From Azospirillaceae bacterium (lineage in GTDB: Bacteria; Pseudomonadota; Alphaproteobacteria; Azospirillales; Azospirillaceae), in the NCBI GenBank assembly GCA_035645145.1, contig DASQNC010000013.1, positions 1-44,321 on the forward strand: a stretch of 44,321 nt of DNA. Reading direction: 5' to 3'. The position numbers were made by a program, and so were the translations under genes. Below are positions 11,389 through 19,612 of the stretch, piece after piece. The notes under the pieces were generated by a model. It was not told where the DNA came from. It saw nothing but the letters and a program-made list of their open reading frames with translations, and did not search any database. Within the stretch, counting starts at the first letter, position 1. Each line of letters begins with the position of its first letter.

Positions 11389-11463
11389 TCATACCGCCGA
11401 GCGCATGTCTCCATGCACTCGGCTCGTTTCCCCAGGCGCCGGCGCTCCGCTCGGCGGTATCAA
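11389..11463 (-). repeat. Structured 3'-end repeat, copy B (compact form, at the CYTH-CHAD stop)
   Basis: The minus-strand element begins at the TGA stop of the CYTH-CHAD gene: the outer TTGATACCGCC end of the repeat contains that stop codon. It lacks the two 5' hairpins found in copies A and C, but keeps the GCGCCGGCGC block, the GGGGAA segment and the terminal hairpin of 11 bp with a GAGA loop (11397-11422). Its outer ends are perfect inverted repeats ATACCGCCGAGCG / CGCTCGGCGGTAT, so it is a natural deletion form of copy A. Confidence 0.85.
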
Positions 11464-13076
11464 TCCTCGACCCAGAAGGGATCGGCCCGCCGGAAGGCCT
11501 CCCAATCCGCGACCAGTTGGGCTTCCATGTCGGCGGCACCGCGGGCGTGCCAGCCGACCACCAGACCGGCCGCCTCGCGCCAGGCCGGATCGGCCCTGGT
11601 CTCCGCGGCCAGCAGCACCAGCCCGCCGATCAACCGGGTGGCCGTGGCCACGTCGTTCAGGTGCCCGAGCCCGTCCTGCAGGCCGGACAGGCGCCGATGG
11701 TACCGGTCGTAGGCCTTGCCTTCGTAGAGCGGCCGGAAGAATTCCGTCGCGTAGCGCAGCTTCTTCAACGCGATGCGCAACTGGTGCCGGTGGTGGCTGT
11801 CCAGGGTTTCGAACCCGGCCCCCCTTTTCCTGGCCTGCTTGTGCCGCTTGGCCAGGAGCTCGCCTGCGCGGGACCGGACGGGTGCGAGCAGGCCGGGCGC
11901 CGGGGCGTCCCGGTTCCCGACGCGCCAGCCGCGGGTTTCGATCCACTCGCCCAGACGCAACAGCAGCGTGGTGTAGCGCGGGGATGCGACCGCCGCTCCG
12001 GCCCGCTCCCGTCCCCGGGTGCGCGCCAACTCGGCCAGGCTGCGGAATGCCGCAACGGCCGGAGCGTGGTGCGGACTGTCCCGGAACCCGGCCTCGACCG
12101 GCGACCAGAGCTCGTCCACGAAAACATCCCAGTCGCGGGCGGCCCCCAGCTCGTCGGTGAGCCATCTCAGCTCCTCCGCCAGTTCCGCGCGTTGCGTCTC
12201 GGGGATCAAGCCTTTGAAAATGGACAGTGCCGAGCGGAACCGGCGCAGCGCCACGCGCATCTGGTGGATGCCTTCGGGGTCCGGCCCCTCCACGACGCAG
12301 GGCTCGTTCGCCGTCAGGTGCGCCAGACCCTCGCGGGCTATGACGGTCAGGGCCTGCTCCATGGTCGCCCCGGCCGGGAAGACGATGCGCCCCGCACGCT
12401 TCGGTGCGAGGGACGTCCCGCCCCCCATGGCGAGCGCGTAGCCCCGCTCCGCCTTGGTGCGCCGCTCCACCCGCATGGGAACCTGGGCGTTGAGCATCCG
12501 CGCCAAACGGTAGAGGGCGCCGGGATCGCCCCCCTTCAATTCCAACTCGACCTCGGCGATGGGCTGGGACCGGTCGTCGGGGGTCCGGATCTCGCCGACG
12601 TCGATGGCCACCTCGATCCTGTCGGCCCCACCGTCGCCGGTGCCGGTCGCAACGGCCGCCGTAGGATCCCCGACGATGCGGACGGTGCGTTCGACATGGC
12701 TGGCGAACATCGGCTTCAGGCCATTGCCGGCCACCGCTTCGGCAACGGCATCGGCCAACGGTCCCAGATGCGTCCGGGCGGCCGGGTCGGCCAGCAGCGC
12801 CGGCTGCGGTTCGGGCCCGGGAACCGGGACTTCCCATTCGCCGCGGTGCTGGACGATGCCGTGAGCGCGCGGAGGCCCCTTCACGGTCTGGACGAAGCCC
12901 TCGTCCTGACGCCGGACCCGGAACGAAACCTTCTCCCGCAGGAGGTGGAGATCCGGCGTGTCGTAATAGGTGCTCTCCAACCGCTGGATCGCACCCGGCC
13001 CGGACAGGACCGGCAGGCCTGCAAGCCGCGGCACATCCGCAGGGTCGATGCGGAGCTTGAGTTCGACCTCGTCCAT
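11460..13076 (-). CDS. CYTH and CHAD domain-containing protein (triphosphatase-like)
   Basis: An N-terminal CYTH domain (about 1-200) of the triphosphate tunnel metalloenzyme fold is followed by a C-terminal CHAD domain (about 215-510). CYTH starts at once with the ExExK signature (E3, E5, K7), and contains the YYDTPD and SFRVRR segments that line the tunnel. CHAD has the conserved HQMRVALRRFRS and LKKLRYATEFF segments that bind polyphosphate. The family includes inorganic triphosphatases such as YgiF, so action on triphosphate or polyphosphate granules is likely. The frame extends to 13115, but ATG 13076 has GGAGGGG ahead and matches the family's N-terminus. Its stop codon lies inside repeat copy B. 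It is 54 nt downstream of a methyltransferase gene on the same strand. Confidence 0.88.
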   Translation of the reverse strand: MDEVELKLRIDPADVPRLAGLPVLSGPGAIQRLESTYYDTPDLHLLREKVSFRVRRQDEGFVQTVKGPPRAHGIVQHRGEWEVPVPGPEPQPALLADPAARTHLGPLADAVAEAVAGNGLKPMFASHVERTVRIVGDPTAAVATGTGDGGADRIEVAIDVGEIRTPDDRSQPIAEVELELKGGDPGALYRLARMLNAQVPMRVERRTKAERGYALAMGGGTSLAPKRAGRIVFPAGATMEQALTVIAREGLAHLTANEPCVVEGPDPEGIHQMRVALRRFRSALSIFKGLIPETQRAELAEELRWLTDELGAARDWDVFVDELWSPVEAGFRDSPHHAPAVAAFRSLAELARTRGRERAGAAVASPRYTTLLLRLGEWIETRGWRVGNRDAPAPGLLAPVRSRAGELLAKRHKQARKRGAGFETLDSHHRHQLRIALKKLRYATEFFRPLYEGKAYDRYHRRLSGLQDGLGHLNDVATATRLIGGLVLLAAETRADPAWREAAGLVVGWHARGAADMEAQLVADWEAFRRADPFWVED

Positions 13077-13130
13077 TCGGCCCCTCCGGCGGGGATCACG
13101 GTGCAACGCTGGCACGACCGGTCCGTCCGA

Positions 13131-14201
13131 TCAACCGGCCCCGGCGGGCAGAGTATCGGCCACCCTCTCGAAGGTCATGATCTTGCTCATGTACGCATAC
13201 GCCGTGCGCCGCAGGGCCAAGCCGCGGGCGGCGAACAGCGCGGCCAGGTCCTGGCGCGTGTAGTCGTCGTAGTAGGGTTCGTGGAAGGCCAAGGGGAACA
13301 GGGTCAAAAGACCGTCCAGGTGTGGCCGGTCCCCGCGTTGCAGGCTGTCCACCAGGACCAGGATCCCGCCCGGCTTGAGCACGCGCGCGATCTCGTCCGC
13401 GACCTCGGCCCGGACCCCGCGGGGCAGCTCGTGGAACAGGTAGACGCAGGTGACGATGTCCTGACTGGCCGTGGCAACGGGCATCGCTTCGGCAGGGGCC
13501 GTCACGAACCCCACTCCGCGCCAGGGAGCCAGCCGGCGGCGCGCCTCGGCCAGGTAGGGCGGGGACAGGTCGAGTGCGGTCACCGGAAGCCGGGGCCAAT
13601 TGTCCTTCACGAAGGTGAGGAGCCGGCCGGTGCCGGTGCCCACGTCCAGCAGACGGCAGTCGGCGGACCGGCGCTCCTTCAGATGGGCTTGGATGGGCAC
13701 CAGCGCCTGTCGGCGCATGGCGTCCGCACCGCCGCCGAACAGGACTTCCACCTGATGGTCGTAGACCCGGGCGGACCGTTCCGACAACCAGCCGTCGGTC
13801 TGGTAATGGAAATTCTGCAGGTAGTAGCGCGGCAGCTTGGGCGTGCCCGGCGGCGGCGCGCGGAACGGCTCGGCGTTGATGCGGTCGCGCCGGCGCGCCG
13901 CCACGTTCGGCAGGTCGCGGAAGAACCGCACCATCCCCTCGACCGCCTCGCCGGGCCGCATCACCAAATCGTGGGGCATCCGGTAGATGCCCGCGCGGAT
14001 GTTCGCCAGATCCAACTCGAACAGGGCGCGGAGTTCGGCCAGCAGCACATCGCGTCCGGGCAGCCGCAGGCCGGGGGGCAACCGCTCCCTGGGCACGGCC
14101 GGGCCGGTCAGCCGGGCCGCCAGGGCCGATTGGCCCACGTACCACGACACCCGGGCCGTCTGGCCCAAGGCATAGGCGATCCGTTCCACCGTTCCGATCA
14201 T
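13131..14201 (-). CDS. Class I SAM-dependent methyltransferase
   Basis: About 356 residues with a helical N-terminal part (about 1-165) and a methyltransferase type 11/25 domain in the second half, with the SAM motif LLDVGTGTGRLL and a post-motif LKPGGILVLVDS. No substrate can be inferred. The N-terminal half has no domain I recognise. ATG 14201 is chosen; AAGGGGACGGG precedes it by about 10 nt, and the open extension to 15350 is a shadow of meaB. It is likely co-transcribed with the CYTH-CHAD gene 54 nt downstream. Confidence 0.78.
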   Translation of the reverse strand: MIGTVERIAYALGQTARVSWYVGQSALAARLTGPAVPRERLPPGLRLPGRDVLLAELRALFELDLANIRAGIYRMPHDLVMRPGEAVEGMVRFFRDLPNVAARRRDRINAEPFRAPPPGTPKLPRYYLQNFHYQTDGWLSERSARVYDHQVEVLFGGGADAMRRQALVPIQAHLKERRSADCRLLDVGTGTGRLLTFVKDNWPRLPVTALDLSPPYLAEARRRLAPWRGVGFVTAPAEAMPVATASQDIVTCVYLFHELPRGVRAEVADEIARVLKPGGILVLVDSLQRGDRPHLDGLLTLFPLAFHEPYYDDYTRQDLAALFAARGLALRRTAYAYMSKIMTFERVADTLPAGAG

Positions 14202-14348
14202 ACGCCGCCCGTCCCCTTCGCAGCACCGGTCGTCGCCACACCGGCCTGTGTTCAACGGTCCTGGCCGTTCGACGATCCGCCGCCCACCCCGCGGGGGCAG
14301 CCACAGCAGACCCTTCACCGGCGCCGGCCGCACGGATAGGCTGGCGCC

Positions 14349-15338
14349 ATGCCAGAGACCACGCACGAGCTTGCGGACCAGTTGCGCGCCGGCGACCGCC
14401 GGGCCCTGGCCCGCGCCATCACCCTGGTGGAGTCCACCCGCCCGGACCACCGGCGCGCCGCCGACGACCTGCTGGCCGGCATCCTGCCCGACACCGGGCG
14501 GGCGATGCGGGTCGGCATCTCCGGCGTGCCGGGCGTGGGCAAGTCCACGTTCATCGAGGCGTTCGGGCTGCACGTGATCGGCCAGGGGCAGAAGATCGCC
14601 GTGCTGGCCGTCGACCCCTCGTCCCAGCGGTCCGGAGGGTCGATCCTGGGCGACAAGACGCGGATGACGGACCTGTCCCGCAGCCCGTCCGCCTTCATCC
14701 GCCCCTCGCCCGCCGGCGCAACGCTGGGCGGCGTCGCACGGCGCACGCGCGAGGCGATGCTGCTGGTCGAGGCCGCGGGCTACGATGTGGTGGTGGTCGA
14801 AACGGTGGGTGTCGGCCAATCGGAAACCGCCGTGGCCGACATGGTCGACGCCTTCATGCTGCTGCTGCTGCCCGGCGGCGGGGACGAGTTGCAGGGCATC
14901 AAGAAGGGCATCGTCGAGCTGGCCGACATCGTCGTGGTGAACAAGGCCGACGGCGACATGGTGGCGGCCGCCCGCCATGCCATGGCCGAGTACCGTCATG
15001 CCCTTGCCCTGTTGAAACCGCCGGTGGCGGACTGGCGGGTCCCGGTGCTCAGCGCCTCCGCCGTCTCCGGGGCCGGCATCGCGGAGGTTTGGGATACGCT
15101 GCGCCGGCACCGGGACACGATGGACCGCCTGGGCCGGCTCCAGGCCCGCCGGGCCGAACAGGCGCGGGCCTGGCTGTGGGCGGAGATCCGGGAAAGCCTG
15201 GTCGCCGCCTTCCGCGCCCACCCGTCGGTGCGCGACGCCCTGCCCGGCCTGGAGGCCGAGGTCCAGGACGGACGGACCACGCCGGGCACGGCGGCCGGCA
15301 TTCTGTTGGACCGTTTCGGTGTTCCACCGGCCGGATAG
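14349..15338 (+). CDS. meaB: MeaB/ArgK family GTPase chaperone of methylmalonyl-CoA mutase
   Basis: A G3E-type GTPase that guards and reloads adenosylcobalamin in methylmalonyl-CoA mutase. The 329-residue length fits. The P-loop GVPGVGKST is at about residues 59-67, the VDPSS segment follows a strand at about 90, the G3-like site is ETVGVGQSE, and the base-specificity motif is NKAD. No mutase gene is in the window, so the partner is encoded elsewhere. It is divergent from the methyltransferase gene at 14201; the lipocalin-like gene starts 17 nt after its stop. Confidence 0.92.
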   Translation: MPETTHELADQLRAGDRRALARAITLVESTRPDHRRAADDLLAGILPDTGRAMRVGISGVPGVGKSTFIEAFGLHVIGQGQKIAVLAVDPSSQRSGGSILGDKTRMTDLSRSPSAFIRPSPAGATLGGVARRTREAMLLVEAAGYDVVVVETVGVGQSETAVADMVDAFMLLLLPGGGDELQGIKKGIVELADIVVVNKADGDMVAAARHAMAEYRHALALLKPPVADWRVPVLSASAVSGAGIAEVWDTLRRHRDTMDRLGRLQARRAEQARAWLWAEIRESLVAAFRAHPSVRDALPGLEAEVQDGRTTPGTAAGILLDRFGVPPAG

Positions 15339-15355
15339 GGAGAGGGGCAAGGGCG

Positions 15356-15769
15356 ATGGACGAGGCGGCGAGGCGGCTTGTGGGCGGATGGCGCCTGTTC
15401 GCGTGGCGGGCCCAAGGCGGCGGACCCCAAGGCGGCGAAACGGTGTGGCACCCGATGGGGCCGGACGCGCGCGGCCATCTGCATTACGGTCCCGACGGAC
15501 TCATGTCGGCCTTCCTGGTCCGCGCCGCCTTTTCCGACGCCACGCCCGACACGCCGGCCCTGGGCAACTTCACCGCCTACTTCGCCCGCTGGTGGATTGA
15601 GGGCGACCGGGTCATCCACGAGGTGCTGGAATCAAGCCAACCCTGGCGGCTGAAGGACCGGCTGGTGCGTGTGATGTCCTGGCAGGGCGAGGATCTGGTC
15701 CTGACGACGCCCGACCAGCACACCGCCAAAGGAACGATGCGCAACATCCTGCACTGGCGCCGGATGTAA
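15356..15769 (+). CDS. Lipocalin-like domain protein
   Basis: A 137-residue protein of the lipocalin-like (PF13924-type) family, which has a small beta-barrel that probably binds a hydrophobic ligand. The family pattern LVGGWRLFAW at the start, GHLHYGPDGLMSAFL in the middle and a C-terminal W-rich segment are visible. There is no signal peptide. A GGAGAGGGG stretch precedes the ATG. It is probably translated from the meaB transcript, though a functional link is not evident. Confidence 0.75.
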   Translation: MDEAARRLVGGWRLFAWRAQGGGPQGGETVWHPMGPDARGHLHYGPDGLMSAFLVRAAFSDATPDTPALGNFTAYFARWWIEGDRVIHEVLESSQPWRLKDRLVRVMSWQGEDLVLTTPDQHTAKGTMRNILHWRRM

Positions 15770-15796
15770 CCGCGCCGGGCCGGGCGGACCGGATGT

Positions 15797-16867
15797 TCAG
15801 CCCCGCCGGACGGGGACGGTCAGGCGGGCAGGGTCCAGCACCCGGCCCAGCTCGTCGAGGTTGACCAGGGCCTGGGGCCGGCGGCCGGCCTCCACCTCGT
15901 GCACCATGGTGGTCAGCCGCCGCAGCAGCGGCGTTTCCAGGCCGTGCCGCTCGGCGATCTCGGGCACCACGCCGACCAGGGTGTCCACTTCGGTTCGCCG
16001 GTTGTGCACCACGATGTCCTGCCACGCCTCGCTATGGGTCTTGGCGCTGCGCCGGTTGTGGGCGGCGATGGCATCCAGCGAAGCGCGCACCCGGCCGGGT
16101 TCGGCGCCCGCCAGGAAGGCATCGGGCTCGAAGCCGTTGAAGCCCTCCGGCGACACCTTCTCCAACATGGCGGTGGTCATGACCTCGACGGCCAGCGCAT
16201 GGAACAGGCGCATGAACTCCGGCCGGTCCAGGCAATCCGCCACCGGATCCGTGGTCAGCGCGGTTGCGAACAGCAGGGCCACGTAGCCGAGCTTGCCCCA
16301 CAGATAGCCCCAGATGTTCGCAGTGGCGAACGCCGTGGGTTCGAACACGGCCAGAAGGTCGCGCAGCTCCTCGATCCGTGGCGTGCGGGTTCCGTCCAGT
16401 TCACCAAGCCCGAGCGCGCCCCGGCCGGCGTAGAGGACGTGTCCCGGGCGCTGGTACAGGGCGCCGAAATTCAGGAAGCCCGCCACGGTCCGCCGGGCCC
16501 CGACCAGTTGCGCGATGTGGCCGGCGTTCAAGCCGTTCTGCAAAGAGACGACACACCCCTCGTCGGAGAGGTGGGCGTAGAGCTGACGCACGGCATCCAC
16601 CGTCTGGTGCGCCCGCACGCACAGGAGGATGCGGTCGTAGGTGCCCGTCACCTCGGTCGGCATCCAAACCGGCGCATGGATCTTGAACGCGCCGGCCGGG
16701 CCGGAGACCTGCAGCCCGACCTCGCGGATGCGCATGACATGCTCGGGATTGGCGTCGACGAACGCCACCGGGTGCCCGGCGCGCTTCAGGTGGGCCCCAA
16801 CGGTGCCGCCGATGGCACCGGCACCCCACACAAGGATTCGACCGTTCAAGCCCTGGCCCTCCGTCAT
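15797..16867 (-). CDS. Ketopantoate reductase (PanE/ApbA) family protein
   Basis: NAD(P)H-dependent 2-hydroxyacid dehydrogenase fold: a Rossmann N-domain with WGAGAIGGTVGAHL and a helical ApbA_C domain (about 190-340). The family member that makes pantoate from ketopantoate is PanE; this one, about 356 residues, is longer than PanE (about 300), so another 2-oxoacid is equally possible. The lysine in LWGKLGY and the asparagine in QNGLN fit the PanE catalytic pattern. I chose ATG 16867 over 16909, because homologues begin just before the Rossmann strand. The ribosome binding site is weak at both. Confidence 0.72.
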   Translation of the reverse strand: MTEGQGLNGRILVWGAGAIGGTVGAHLKRAGHPVAFVDANPEHVMRIREVGLQVSGPAGAFKIHAPVWMPTEVTGTYDRILLCVRAHQTVDAVRQLYAHLSDEGCVVSLQNGLNAGHIAQLVGARRTVAGFLNFGALYQRPGHVLYAGRGALGLGELDGTRTPRIEELRDLLAVFEPTAFATANIWGYLWGKLGYVALLFATALTTDPVADCLDRPEFMRLFHALAVEVMTTAMLEKVSPEGFNGFEPDAFLAGAEPGRVRASLDAIAAHNRRSAKTHSEAWQDIVVHNRRTEVDTLVGVVPEIAERHGLETPLLRRLTTMVHEVEAGRRPQALVNLDELGRVLDPARLTVPVRRG

Positions 16868-17067
16868 CGGCACCCGGCACAGTCTGCACCAAAAGTGGTA
16901 ACCCACCAAGCACAGGTCTACGGGGCACGGATCTGCGGGCCGGCCGCGGGCCGGTCACCGACCCGACCCGTCCGGGGTTCCGCGGGCGATGCCATCGCGA
17001 TCGAACGGCGCAACCCACGACCGGCCGCGGCACACATCGAGGCGCAGCGGGAGTGTCCCCGTCGCGC

Positions 17068-17556
17068 TCAGCCGATGCGCTTCAGCTCCACGATGGGACG
17101 GCTGAACTGCAACTCCACGTCCCAGGGGAAGAAGATCCAGGTGTCCTGGCTGAATTCCGTGATGAACGTGTCCACCAGCGGCCGACCCGCGGGTTTCGCG
17201 TAGATCGTTGCGAAATGCGCCTTGGGCAACCGCTTGCGCAGCAGCTCGAACGTCTTGCCGGTGTCCACCAGATCGTCGATCACCAACCAGCCTTCGCCAT
17301 CGCCCGGATCGACAACATCCTTCAGCAACCGGGCTTCGCGCTGGTTCATGTGGTCGTAGCTGGACACGCAGGCGGTATCGACCAGCCGGATTTCCAGCTC
17401 GCGCGCAATGATCGCCGCGGGGACCAACCCGCCGCGGGTGACGGCGATGATGCCCTTCCAGGGGCCCTTCTCGCTCAGCCGCCAAGCCAAGGCCTTGGCA
17501 TGGCGGTGGAGTTCCTCCCAGGACACCGGGAAATTCTTGTTGCCACCGTCCGACAC
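17068..17556 (-). CDS. gpt: Xanthine-guanine phosphoribosyltransferase
   Basis: Converts xanthine or guanine and PRPP to the nucleotide in purine salvage. The PRPP-binding motif appears as [11 protein letters not shown], and the N-terminal [12 protein letters not shown] matches the XGPRT family. At 162 residues it is close to the E. coli enzyme. GTG 17556 is chosen: AGAGGAG lies about 9 nt upstream, and the family N-terminus starts there; the open frame continues to 17592 without a ribosome binding site. Confidence 0.9.
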   Translation of the reverse strand: MSDGGNKNFPVSWEELHRHAKALAWRLSEKGPWKGIIAVTRGGLVPAAIIARELEIRLVDTACVSSYDHMNQREARLLKDVVDPGDGEGWLVIDDLVDTGKTFELLRKRLPKAHFATIYAKPAGRPLVDTFITEFSQDTWIFFPWDVELQFSRPIVELKRIG

Positions 17557-17666
17557 GACCGCCGCACTCCTCTGAACGAATCCAGGCGCCAAGGTATAGC
17601 GGAAGCGGCGCGACGGGGGTAGCTCGTCGCGTGAGGCCGTTCAGCCGGCAGTGGTGGACTGTGGCA

Positions 17667-18107
17667 TCAGGTCGCCACGCCGGGCACCCGGACCAGGATG
17701 CAGCCCGCGATCCGCCAGCCCCCCTCGCTTTCCACCATGATGTAGTGGGCCATCACGGGCAGCCCGTCGGGCCCGACCAGCAGCACCCGCTGCACGAGGG
17801 TCCCGTCCACGCTGGCGATGTCCACGAAGCTGACTTCGCGCGGGCGGTAGACCGGCTGGTAGGTCTCGCGGACCATCCGCATGAAGACGTCGGGACTGCC
17901 GAACATGGCCTGCACGTTCGGGGCCGCGTGGGCGAAGGCCGCCGCGCCATCGTCGCGCTGGAACGCCAGGAGCTGCTGGCGGATCACGTCCACGATGGCC
18001 GTACGGTCCGCCTCGGCCACCTCCTGGGCATGAAGCGGCTTCGGGGCCAGGCCGACGGGCGCCAGCCCCAGCCCCAGGACGAACAAAGCCGCAACGATGG
18101 AGCGCAT
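17667..18107 (-). CDS. DUF4864 family secreted protein
   Basis: A 146-residue protein with a clear Sec signal peptide (a positive start, a run of Leu/Val/Ala, and a cut after LHAQ), then a DUF4864 fold. The family is common in alphaproteobacteria, is of NTF2-like shape, and has no known function. GGAGG precedes ATG 18107 at good spacing. It is downstream of the zf-CHCC gene on the same strand but 99 nt away. Confidence 0.78.
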   Translation of the reverse strand: MRSIVAALFVLGLGLAPVGLAPKPLHAQEVAEADRTAIVDVIRQQLLAFQRDDGAAAFAHAAPNVQAMFGSPDVFMRMVRETYQPVYRPREVSFVDIASVDGTLVQRVLLVGPDGLPVMAHYIMVESEGGWRIAGCILVRVPGVAT

Positions 18108-18206
18108 GACGCCTCCGGTGCTGAAGCGACAAAGTTGAAGCTTCAACACCGGCAGCGGACGCATTGTCCCATCCCGGTCACACCGGACCGGGATGCCCGG
18201 GTGCGG

Positions 18207-18395
18207 TCAGTGGCCGTGGCCGGAAATGTCGGCGTTTTCGGACAGCACGTACAGGCGTCCGCAATAGGGGCAGGAAACCGACCCCTCCTTGCCCATGACG
18301 AGATAGACGAGCGGGTGGCCCAACTGGCCGCCACCGCCGTCGCAGCCGACCGTCGCAGCATCCTCCACCACGATCGTCTCGACCGGCTGGCTCAT
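18207..18395 (-). CDS. Zinc-finger domain-containing protein (zf-CHCC, NDUFS6-like)
   Basis: A 62-residue protein with the zf-CHCC pattern: Cys and His in VGCDGGGGQLGHP and two Cys in SCPYCG, which coordinate one zinc. It is homologous to the C-terminal part of mitochondrial complex I subunit NDUFS6, so a role at NADH dehydrogenase is plausible. ATG 18395 has GAAGGGGATTGGG ahead of it. An upstream ATG-less extension to 18440 is not supported. Confidence 0.82.
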   Translation of the reverse strand: MSQPVETIVVEDAATVGCDGGGGQLGHPLVYLVMGKEGSVSCPYCGRLYVLSENADISGHGH

Positions 18396-18463
18396 TTCCC
18401 AATCCCCTTCTGCACCCATTCCACCGCCGGGATCCCGCATGGCCGGACGTCGGCGGGCGGCCC

Positions 18464-18494
18464 CAGGCCGATTGACCCCCAGGTCGATTGACCC
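18464..18494 (+). promoter_or_regulatory. Tandem repeat in the divergent zf-CHCC / ABC promoter region
   Basis: CAGGCCGATTGACCC (18464-18478) and CAGGTCGATTGACCC (18480-18494) occur head to tail with a period of 16. Each holds a TTGACC -35-like box; the second is followed after 17 bp by ATACCC, a poor -10 box. It could be a duplicated operator or promoter for the ABC gene at 18629. Only the repeat is seen directly; the function is inferred. Confidence 0.3.
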
Positions 18495-18628
18495 TTGTCG
18501 GGCGCGGATGATACCCGTTGTTGCCGACGGTGCAACGTCGGACCTTGCCGATCCCGGACCGCGGACGCGGCCACGGCGTGCGGCGGAATTGCCCCATTGG
18601 TTCCCGCCTTCAGGAAAGCCAATCGACC

Positions 18629-19612
18629 ATGGCGGCCGATTTCCATTCCCTCCCCGCCCATGCCATCGAGGTGGAGGGCCTGGTCAAGACCTACCGGGCC
18701 AGCGGGCGCGCTCCGGCCAAGGAGGCGCTGAAGGGCATCGACCTGGCGATCCCGCGCGGCAGCCTGTTCGGCCTGCTTGGCCCGAACGGCGCCGGCAAGT
18801 CCACCATGATCAACATCCTGGCGGGCCTGGTGAACAAGACCGCGGGCACCGCGCGGATCTGGGGCTTCGACATCGACAAGACCCCCCGGTCGGCCCGTGC
18901 CGCCATCGGCATCGTGCCCCAGGAACTGAACCTGGACCCGTTCTTCACGCCGTTGGAGCTCCTGGACCTGCATGCCGGCCTCTATGGCGTCCCGAAGCGC
19001 GAACGCCGCAGCATGGAGCTGCTGGCCGCGGTCGGCCTCGCCGACAAGGCCAATGCCTACGCCCGCACCCTGTCCGGCGGCATGCGCCGGCGGCTGATGG
19101 TGGCGAAGGCGATGGTGCATTCCCCGCCCGTCCTGGTCCTGGACGAGCCGACGGCCGGTGTCGACATCGAACTGCGCCAGTCGCTGTGGGCCTATGTGCG
19201 CGAACTGAACCGTGCCGGCACCACGGTGTTGCTGACCACGCACTACCTGGAGGAGGCGCAGGAGCTGTGCGACTCCATCGCCATCATCAACCACGGCCGG
19301 GTCGTGGCCCACGAGTCCACCCGCCAGCTTCTGCGCCGGCTGGACAGCAAGGCGTTGTCGGTCATCGTCGACCGCGACCTGGACGAGGTGCCGGCGCCGT
19401 TGCGGCCGTTCGAGGCGCAGTTGGCCGAACCGCGGCGCCTGGTGGTCCGCTACCAGCCCAGCCGGCAGGCGATCGGCGCCATCCTGGCCGCCGTGGGCGA
19501 GGCCGGGCTGTCGATCATCGACCTCTCCACCGAAGAGGCCGACCTTGAGGACATCTTCCTTCAGCTCACCCGCGGCAGCCACGACCCCGGAACCGCCCGC
19601 GGCGCGGCGTAG
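18629..19612 (+). CDS. ABC-2 type transporter ATP-binding protein
   Basis: A cytosolic ABC ATPase of 327 residues, of the multidrug/Nod-factor type (YadG/NodI-like). Walker A is GPNGAGKST, the signature is LSGGMRRR, Walker B is VLDEPTAGVD, and the H-loop is TTHYLEEAQ. A C-terminal region of about 80 residues (DUF4162-like) follows. AGGAAA is 12 nt before ATG 18629. No permease gene lies next to it; the next frame is a lipase-like lipoprotein that overlaps its end by 68 bp. The partner permease must be elsewhere, or this is an orphan. Confidence 0.86.
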   Translation: MAADFHSLPAHAIEVEGLVKTYRASGRAPAKEALKGIDLAIPRGSLFGLLGPNGAGKSTMINILAGLVNKTAGTARIWGFDIDKTPRSARAAIGIVPQELNLDPFFTPLELLDLHAGLYGVPKRERRSMELLAAVGLADKANAYARTLSGGMRRRLMVAKAMVHSPPVLVLDEPTAGVDIELRQSLWAYVRELNRAGTTVLLTTHYLEEAQELCDSIAIINHGRVVAHESTRQLLRRLDSKALSVIVDRDLDEVPAPLRPFEAQLAEPRRLVVRYQPSRQAIGAILAAVGEAGLSIIDLSTEEADLEDIFLQLTRGSHDPGTARGAA

